A DNA stretch of 64,000 nucleotides, taken from assembly GCF_963678635.1 (NCBI RefSeq), contig NC_087070.1:26160007-26224006 (forward strand). Direction: 5' to 3'. Made by a program: the position numbers and the translations under genes. Each line of letters starts with the position of its first letter. Within the stretch, counting starts at the first letter, position 1. Source of the DNA: Symsagittifera roscoffensis (taxonomy: Eukaryota > Xenacoelomorpha > Acoela > Convolutidae). Positions 56,161 through 64,000 of this stretch are shown in pieces. The notes under the pieces are model-generated. The model was not told where the DNA came from, ran no database searches, and saw only the letters and a list, made by a program, of their open reading frames with translations.

Positions 56161-56609
56161 TTGATTGATTTTTTTTGTTTTGTACAGCCATTGTTTTAGG
56201 ATATTTTTATGATCGATGATCATTTCAAAATATTTTAATACTTTCAAACCTGATGAAGCACAAAGAAAAAAAAATTTACAACCAAAGCGATAAACAATTC
56301 CCTTAAATTTATGTGTTTCTAAGAATATTATAATCACAGCTGAAGGCCTTTAGGTGGATCTTCTCGCAAAGAACTACTGATTTTAAAAAATAGCTGAGCT
56401 GGAAAGGAATCCGGAGGATTTTGATGAGTTGAATGCTTAGTATGGTTTTTTCTTAAACATTTTTTGTAGAATGCCAAAACTTAATGTCTTTTTTTTGCGT
56501 ACCATTCCTTTTTTATATCATAACGATCGAAATAAACAATGAGTCAAAGGTAATTTGACAGTTAGATTATTGAATCAAAGAAGCAAAAACTCATGTGATG
56601 AGACCTCAA
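56161..56609. other. AT-rich spacer
   Basis: No gene or repeat recognised. Confidence 0.4.
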
Positions 56610-57097
56610 TTTGAAGCGAGATTTTTCACCTAATTTGAAGCAAGATTTGAGCAGTTTGAGCGAGTTTTTTAGACAATTACGCTCAAATTCTTGCTTCAAG
56701 CGGTTTGAGCGGTTCTTGAGGGGTTTATCTAGAAAAACCGCTCAAAACTTGCGCGGTTTTTGAGCGGTTTTTGAGCGGTTTATTTTAAGATAAACCGCTC
56801 AAAAACCGTTCAAATCTTGCGCGGTTTTCGAGCGTTTTTTTTTAGATAAACCGTTCAAAACCGTTCATTTTTTGCGCAATTTTTGAGCGGTTTTTTAGAT
56901 AAACCGTTCAAAAACCGCTCAAGCCGCTCATCTAGAATCAAGATTTTGAGCGTAATTGTCTAAAAAAACCGGTCAAACCGCTCAAATCTTGAGCGGTTTT
57001 TTGAGCGTTTTTTTTTAAATCGCTCAAAAACTGCTCAAACCGCTCATTTTGAAGCAAGCTTTTGAGCGCATTCGTCTAAAAAACTGCTCAAACTGCT
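56610..57097. repeat. Array of self-complementary GAGCGGTTT units, array 2
   Basis: Same build and same orientation as array 1. It opens with GATTTTTCACCTAATTTGAA and AGACAATTACGCTCAAATTC and closes with GCAAGCTTTTGAGCGCATTC and AAACTGCTCAAACTGCTC. Units are slightly more diverged. It ends exactly where the left arm of the foldback starts. Confidence 0.85.
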
Positions 57098-60000
57098 CAA
57101 ATTGAAAAATTAGAGCATTCTCGTTAATGACTAAAAATATCTTGTCAAAAATATCTTTCCCCAAAATACTTTCTTCAGTTTTTTTTGTTTCATTTTACAG
57201 AAACTTTTTTATATTTGTTAAAAGAGGTGGATTAAAGTGCAGTAAGAGAAGAAAAAGAGGACAAACAAAAACATTGAAGATCTAACTGACGCTCAGGAAA
57301 ATCTCAGTATTTATTTTTTGACTGACAATTGTTTGTTCAGTTTATAGCAATTTGATTGGGAAGAAGGGTGAAATTGCATTCAAATAAAAGGTGCTACAAA
57401 ACTTGTTGCATTTGCACAAATTTGTGTAAATAATTTCAACAAATTGCTTTTCAGGGGTTAATTCGTGTTGGATCTAGACAACACGTCAAATTGTGGTGAC
57501 TTAAACAGTAAAATAAACAAAAAAACTCGTGATTTTTTTTCATTCTTCATTACATAAAGTTTCCTAAATGAAAAACAGTAGTGAAAACATCAGTTTTCTG
57601 ATAAACTTAGGTTCAAAACACCAAACATTTTTGAACAAAAGCTGAAAAGCTATATACTGTTGCGTGACAAATATTTTCACTTTTTTCAGAAGCTTTTTGA
57701 AAAAAAACAACAAAAACTGAGAACGTTTCGAAAAAAAAATATCTGCTCAAGTTTTTCCGGAAAATCCAACAATTGTTTTCTTCTCATTTTCTAAAAATGT
57801 TTCTAAAAAATTGTCAGAACAGTTTAAAAATAGTTTGCCACTAATCAAGTGTTCTGATAATGTCTCTTTTCATTGACTTTTTCTTCCAAAATGCAAATCT
57901 TACAAGGAAATGAAATGCGAATCGTTGTTTTCTTATTTTCTGCTGGATCAAATTATTTTAGTGGCAACTGAAAAAAAAAACAAAGAAGATATAAATGAAA
58001 TGAACAGATCAATTGTGCTTGGTGTTTTCGAATAAAGCGAAACAAGGATCCATAAACCAAAACTCAATTATCTCGGTTGTTTCAAAAAAGGTATAGCGTT
58101 AAAATAGGTTTTCATACTAGTGTCAAAAATACTGTTACAGAATCTGTTTACAGAAAATAAACTCTTACGGCAAACTTAAACGAGACGGCAGGACCAAAAG
58201 GATAAAAAATAATGAGAAAACATTAATAGAAAATTAACGAAATAACACTGAGAGTTGACGTGCAGATGCTATCTCATCAAAACTTGCCGTCCTAAATCAA
58301 AAACTAGATCTGAAAGCTGAGGCGCATTTTTTTGCTAGGATAGCGCGTTTTTTTTTAAATATTTTATCCTTCGGATATCAGCAACATTCATATTTTTTGT
58401 GCTTTCAATTTTTGTGAAGCTCAATTTCGTTGGCTTTACTAAATGACAACTGACACAATCTTTCATTAATGAGCATCGTACCATAAAATTTGCTTGTGCT
58501 TACTTCTGACCATAAGTTCGAAGGTAACGTTTTTTTTCAAAGCCTCCGTACAAAACATTCGTAAGTAATTTATTTCGAAGTTATCATTTACAAGTTAGTG
58601 ATAAGCAAAAAATAAACATTGTTGATTAGTGGTATCACTGTAAAAATAATTTCGCAAAGTCTGAGAATGAAACTGTGAAGTGCATTTTATGTTTGTACAA
58701 CAGTTAGTTTATCATGAAACTTACAATTTTGAGATTTTTTTTTTTACTGTAGACAACCATTGTGATTTATTTTTGTCATTATCAAATGATGAAAGATCTG
58801 TTTCGTTCGAATCATCTTGAGTTGATGGTGCTGTCTGGGAGTCTGAGAATAAAATTTTGAATTGCAATTTATGTTTGTACAACAGTTAGATTTCAAAATA
58901 AATCAAACGAACGAGTTTTTTTCAAAAAAGCATTCATCGCGCATATTAGTTCTAATCACTTTTAACAACAAAAATAATTAACAATATCAAAAATTTCCAT
59001 ATAAAATAAATACAGAAACTCCACAGAGTTTCGATTTTGCTGACATGGTTGTTTCAGGGCTCCAACGGTACCGGCGTCAAATGTGAACGAATAATTCTAA
59101 AGTTTTTGCCCCGCAGCAGCTGTCCAAGGTCCTTCTGTTGTTTGTTTGGAGTAGTTAGTTTTTGAAACAAATTGTTTTGCAGCATTAACACTTGTTACTC
59201 GTTTGTAGAGACAGAACAAAAAAAATGAATTTCAACTGAAGAATCTTGTCTTTGCCTTTTGCAGAGAAAAATTATCAATTTATCAAAATTTCAACTCTTT
59301 ATTTTAATCCTTTGAGGTTGTTAATAGTCGTTCTCTTCTGAGCAACATTTCAAAAAGTTCTAATTTCTCTCGAAAAAATTCATGCTCTAGTCTTGAAGGT
59401 GCAACAACAGTTTCTGCAAAATACACTTTTTGATTAATGTTTAAGTAATTGGCTACATTGAGCCGATGTGGGATCAAACCGCAAAAAAAGTAATAGAGAA
59501 AGTTTTAAGCGTTGTAGGAGGACCGCCTTGTTCAAAGTGAAAACTTGAAGCCGTTTTGAATTAGCTTTGCTGGTTATGAGTTGTGTGAGGCCATTTCAAA
59601 CAGTGCGTTTTGATGATAAATTGTGTCTCACATTTTTTTCACTAATGACAGCAATAGGACACGTTACAACTATCAGTCATCATTTTCATATCGAAATGAT
59701 TAGATATTTGTGGAAAAATTGAGTCTGACCTGTTGTTACTACAATCCTTATCTAACATTTTGTTGTAATTGTATCTGACTGGTCATTTCATTATTCCATC
59801 CTAATATGAAGTTTTTACGGATTCAGACGCCAAAAATACCGTGAGAAAATTGACAAGCGTCCTACTTGATAAAAAAAATGAATTTTCACTTCGAGTTGCC
59901 AAAAGGAAAGCTGGCTTCAATCACGTTAGTTTATTTTTAGATTGCTATTGAAACTTAAAAATGATGAGTCGCAAAAAATTCAACAGTTAGTTTACCATAA

Positions 60001-62725
60001 AACACACAATTTAAAGATTTTTTTTTCACTGTAGACAATCATTGTGATTTATTTTTGTCATTATCAAATGATGAAAGATCTGTTTCGTTTGAATCATCTT
60101 GAGTTGATAGTGTTGTTTTTAGACAGCGTTCAGAACGAAATCGCATAAAAAATATCTCTTTGAGCGTACAAATTGTAAAAAGTGTGGATAACTTCAATTT
60201 TCAAAACACCAACGCAATAGAAAAAAATCGATTGCTAAGTATTTTTACAGAATTCAAGTTTTGAAGCATTTTTTACATTTCCCGATGATCTCTCAACTGC
60301 TTAACTTTTTCCGTCATTTCTAATTGTTGCTTCAGTTTTCAAATCTTGACTCTGCAAATCTAAATAATCGTTGCATTTGAAATTTAAAAAGAATTAAATC
60401 ACTGTAGCATCTTCGGAAAAGATGGAAAGTGTATCACGTTCAAAAGAATTTCCCATACTTATTAGGGTAGATTTCCGAAAACTTCTGGTTTTTGTTTTTT
60501 TTTCAGGTTTTTGTTTGATCAACTGAATCGAGACGCTGGTTTTTTACAAATGGTCTGATTTCATTATTGACGGGATGTCCTCCACCAAAATCTTCCTTCA
60601 TTTTCAATAAAGCTGCTTGTTTGACTGTTTTTCTTCATACACGTCTTTCTTTTCACTTTATTTATAACTTTTAGCAGCAATTTATTTGCCAATTATTTTG
60701 TCGGATGGTGTAATTTAAAAATGGAGACAAATGAAGCTACATAGCGAGCTGCCCTGATTATTTAGGTTTGCAGAGTCAAGATTTGAAAACTGAAGCTACA
60801 ATAATAAGATATGACGGAAAAAGTTAAGCAGTTGAGGGATCATCGGCAAATGTAAAAAACGCTTCAAAACTTGAATTCTGTAATAATACTTAGCACTCGA
60901 TTTTTTTTCTATTGCGTTAGTGTTTCGAAAAATGAAGTTATTCACACTTTTTACAGTTTTGTACGCTAAAAGAGCAATTTTTGATGTGGTTTCGTTCTAA
61001 ACGCTGTCTGAAAACAACACCATCAACTCAAGATGATTCAAACGAAACACCTTTCATCATTTGATAATGACAAAAATAAATCACAATGATTCTCTACAGT
61101 GAAAGAAAAGCTCAAAATTGTGTGTTTCATGGTAAACTAGCTGTTGTACAAACATAAATTGCACTTCACAGTTTCATACTCAGACTTTGCGAAATTATTT
61201 TTACAGTGTTACCACTAATCAACAATGTTTTTTTTTTGTTTATCACTAACTTGTAAAAGATAACTTCGAAATAAATTACTTACGAATTTTTTGTAAGGAG
61301 GTTTTGAAAAAAACCTTACCTTCGAACTTATGGTCAGAAGTAAGCCCAAGCAAACTTTATGGTACGATGCTCATTAGTGAAAGATTGCATCAGTTGTTAT
61401 TTAGTAAAACCAACAAAATTGAACTTCACAAAAATTGAATGCATAAAAAATATGAAGGTTGCTGATATCCGAAGGATAAAATTTAAAAAAACGCGCTGTC
61501 CTGGCAAAAAAAAATGCGCCTCAGTTTTCAGATCTAGTTTTTGATTTAGGACGGCTAATTTTGATACGAAAACATCTGCACGTCAACTCTCAGTGTTATT
61601 TCGTTAATATTCTGTTAATGTTTTCTCATTATTTTTATCCTTTTGGTCCTGCCGTCTCGTTTAATTTGCCGTAAGAGTTTATTATCTGGAAACAGATTCT
61701 TTTTAATAGCCTTGCTTATTGCATTCACAGTATTTTTGACACTAGGATGAAAACCTACTTTAACGCTGTACCTTTTTTGAAACAACCGAGATAATTGAGT
61801 TTTCGTTTATGGATCCTTGTTTCGCTTGATTCGAAATCAACAAGCACAATTGATCTATTCATTTTTTTTCTATTCTTCGGTTTTGTTTTTCAGTTGCCAC
61901 TAAAAAAAATTTGATCCAGCAGAAAATAAGAAAACATTAAATCGCATTTCATTTCCTTGTAAGATTTGCATTTCAGAAGAAAAATTCAATGAAAAAAGAC
62001 ATTATCAGAAGACTTGGTTAGTGGTAAAATTGATAAAATGAGTAGAAAACAATTGGTGAAATTTCCGGAAAAACTTGAGAAGATATTTTTTTTTCGAAAT
62101 GTTCTCAGTTTTTTTTTTTCAAAAAGCTTCTGAAAAAAAGTGAAAATATTTGTCACGCAACAGTTTTTAGCTTTTCAGATTATGTTCAAAAATGTTTGGT
62201 GTTTTGAACTTAAATTTATCAAAAAATTGATGTTTTCTCGATTGTTTATTGTTTTTCATTTAGGAAATTTATGTAATGAAGAATGAAAAAAAACCACGAG
62301 TTTTTCTGTTTATTTTACTGTTTATTTCACAAAAATTTGACGTGTTGTCTAGTTTCAATATGAATTAACTCCTGAAAAGCAATTTGTTGAAATTATTTAC
62401 AAAAATTTGCGCAAATGCAACAAGTTAGGTAACACCTTTTGTTTGAATGCAATTTCACCCTTCTTCCCATTCAAATTGCTATGAACTAATCAAACTATTA
62501 TGAATTAAAAAAAACACACTGAGGTTTTTCTGAGCGTCAGTTAGATCTTCAATATTTTTTTTGTCCTATTTTCCTTCTCATATTGCACTTTCATCTACCT
62601 CTTTTAACAAATATAAAAATATTTCTGTTAAATGAAACAAAATAAACAAAAAAAGTATTTTGGGAAAAGATATTTTTTGTCAAGATATTTTAGTCATAAT
62701 TGAGAATGATTTACCTTTTCAATTG
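57098..62725. mobile_element. 5.6-kb foldback element with ~2-kb inverted arms
   Basis: The left arm runs from 57,098 to about 58,835 and continues at about 60,111-60,370. The right arm, 60,756-62,725, is its reverse complement over the full length. Matching landmarks include GAAGATCTAACTGACGCTCA at 57,270 against TGAGCGTCAGTTAGATCTTC at 62,530, and AACTAGATCTGAAAGCTGAG against CTCAGTTTTCAGATCTAG. The central spacer is 60,371-60,755. The left arm is split by ~1.15 kb of extra DNA (58,836-60,110) that includes a second copy of 58,710-58,830. No reading frame above about 61 codons was found, so it is non-autonomous. Confidence 0.8.
58836..60110. other. Insertion plus local duplication in the left foldback arm
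   Basis: Absent from the right arm. It starts with GAGTCTGAGAATAAAATTTT, a diverged repeat of 58,661 onward. It then has ~1.08 kb of unique AT-rich DNA, and ends with a second copy (59,985-60,110) of the arm segment 58,710-58,830. CAACAGTTAG occurs at both borders (58,881-58,890 and 59,979-59,988). Confidence 0.6.
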
Positions 62726-64000
62726 TAGCTAAATCAATAATTGTTTTTTTTACGAACGAAAATCAGTTAGTTGGAATTTTATTTTTCCGATAAACATTTT
62801 TAAGCATTCAATTTTATTTTTTAAATTTTTTGTCCAACTGTAATAAATTAAAAAAACTTTTATAAAATTTTGCTAATGGTTTTTTGTATAAATTGCTCAC
62901 ACTGTGTTTTTATCGCACATGTATATTGAAAAAACATAGCTAAATAAGTTTATGCATTTTATTTATCTCGTTGAAACTAACCAGTAAGACTTAGTTTCAG
63001 TAAGTAAAAAAAAATGTCTAAAGATAGCAAGTAATTTTTTGAAAATTACGCTGAAATTTTGGAGCTTTTTATAGAGATATTTGTGTACGAAAAATCTGGC
63101 AAAATCTACAACAATTAATGACCATTTGGAAATGTTCTCGAACAATCTGGAACATTTTGCTTTTGCTCTTTTCTGCGACTTGCTCCCTCCTCTCTGGGTT
63201 ATAGCTATGGAAATACCTAGTACTAGCGTGTTAAATGAAGAGGTGTTATATAAAAAAGAAATGTTGTGTGCCTAACTTTTCATCTTTATACTTTTAATTT
63301 TTAAACGTGGCCATCACACATACAGGTGTAATTTTTTTAACCTACAAAAAGGTCAATCAAAATTTCAACGATTTTTTGAAAATCCTCCAACCTTACAAAA
63401 AAAATCGGTTTGTTACTATACAACCGGCAGCACTTTTTCATTAAAAAAAGTCTATTTCATGTAGCTAGCTAGTCGTCAAGCATCAAAACATCACACTTAA
63501 TTATTCCTTGTAAATATATTCCCACTATGATATCAAGCATAGGATTTTTTGACCCTGTATTGGATGCTGTTTTATGAACTAAAAATAAATCAGTAAGAGA
63601 TCTCCGCAAGTATACACTCAAAGAATGAGACAATTTTAGGAAATTTATCTGAAAAGGAAGAAATGACAGTCAAATTTAATGAGCTGCTTAAAACTCTCAA
63701 TAGCTGCCTGAATAGAAAATTGACCAATTACTATTTTTTTCGCTGCCGTTTAGGGGGACGACGAGTGTCGAGCGCACTGCGTTTCTCTGTATGAATGAGC
63801 TACTTAGCCTGAAGCTATTTTGAACATACATACATGTAATTCAATGCTTAAAACATCGGTCATTGCGGATCATTCAGTTGCAACTCAATATAGCCTAAAA
63901 TCATGAAAACTTCCACCGGGTTTTTTGTTGATTCTGAGAATTCATTTTTTTCATGTCAAACACACACACATAAATATGTGCAAAAATCAACAATATTAAA
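62726..64000. other. AT-rich right edge of the window
   Basis: Frames at 62963-63145 (minus) and 63081-63275 (plus) overlap and lack domain features. A short CA repeat lies at 63,960-63,971. Nothing else recognised. Confidence 0.4.

Noticed and set aside
54170-57097. CRISPR array
   Set aside because: Regular short repeats are present, but they alternate in sense with no unique spacers, and the DNA is animal.

Overview
This window is nuclear DNA of an invertebrate animal that I cannot name. The evidence is spliced genes with GT/AG introns, a lysosomal ML-domain (GM2-activator-like) gene, a GPCR exon, several non-LTR retrotransposons with animal-type domain layouts, tRNA-derived SINE-like units and many MITE or foldback repeats. 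The background is strongly AT-rich; exons and one LINE are clearly richer in GC. No bacterial operon, rRNA, intact tRNA or CRISPR array was seen. Most long reading frames here are shadows or decayed transposon pieces.

Layout. 1-400: 3' end of a decayed coding sequence with a poly(A) signal. 970-5175 (minus): degraded LINE 1 (N-terminal segment, AP endonuclease, reverse transcriptase, C-terminal zinc fingers) followed by an SGNH-hydrolase-like fragment. 5590-5830: SINE-like unit. 7905-8603: two exons of an unrecognised gene. 9250-10690: degenerate ~150-bp tandem array. 12.47-13.24 kb: dispersed repeat D, copy 1, and a perfect 26-bp hairpin. 14.28-18.55 kb (minus): LINE 2 (ORF1, endonuclease, RT). 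21.04-23.68 kb: three-exon GM2-activator-like gene whose introns carry MITEs, one nested in another. 24.54-28.76 kb: repeat D, copy 2, split by a 3.5-kb retrotransposon (RT plus restriction-like endonuclease) with a poly(A) tail and an 11-bp target duplication. 30.5-32.6 kb: dispersed repeats R1 and hAT-like MITEs. 32.68-37.19 kb: tandem duplication of a 2.26-kb unit. 38.2 kb: SINE. 41-46 kb: MITEs and minisatellites.

46.55-50.44 and 52.61-56.16 kb are long direct duplicates that bracket one GPCR exon (50,671-50,909). Two arrays of self-complementary GAGCGGTTT units lie at 54.17-54.78 and 56.61-57.10 kb. The second abuts a 5.6-kb foldback with ~2-kb arms (57,098-62,725). The last 1.3 kb shows nothing clear.

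The only likely functional host genes are the GM2-activator-like gene, the unrecognised two-exon gene and the GPCR exon. The rest is a layered record of transposition. The most unusual structures are the GAGCGGTTT hairpin arrays, the large foldback and the datable nested insertions. All alignments were made by eye, so repeat borders are approximate to about 5-20 bases unless a duplication or splice site fixes them.
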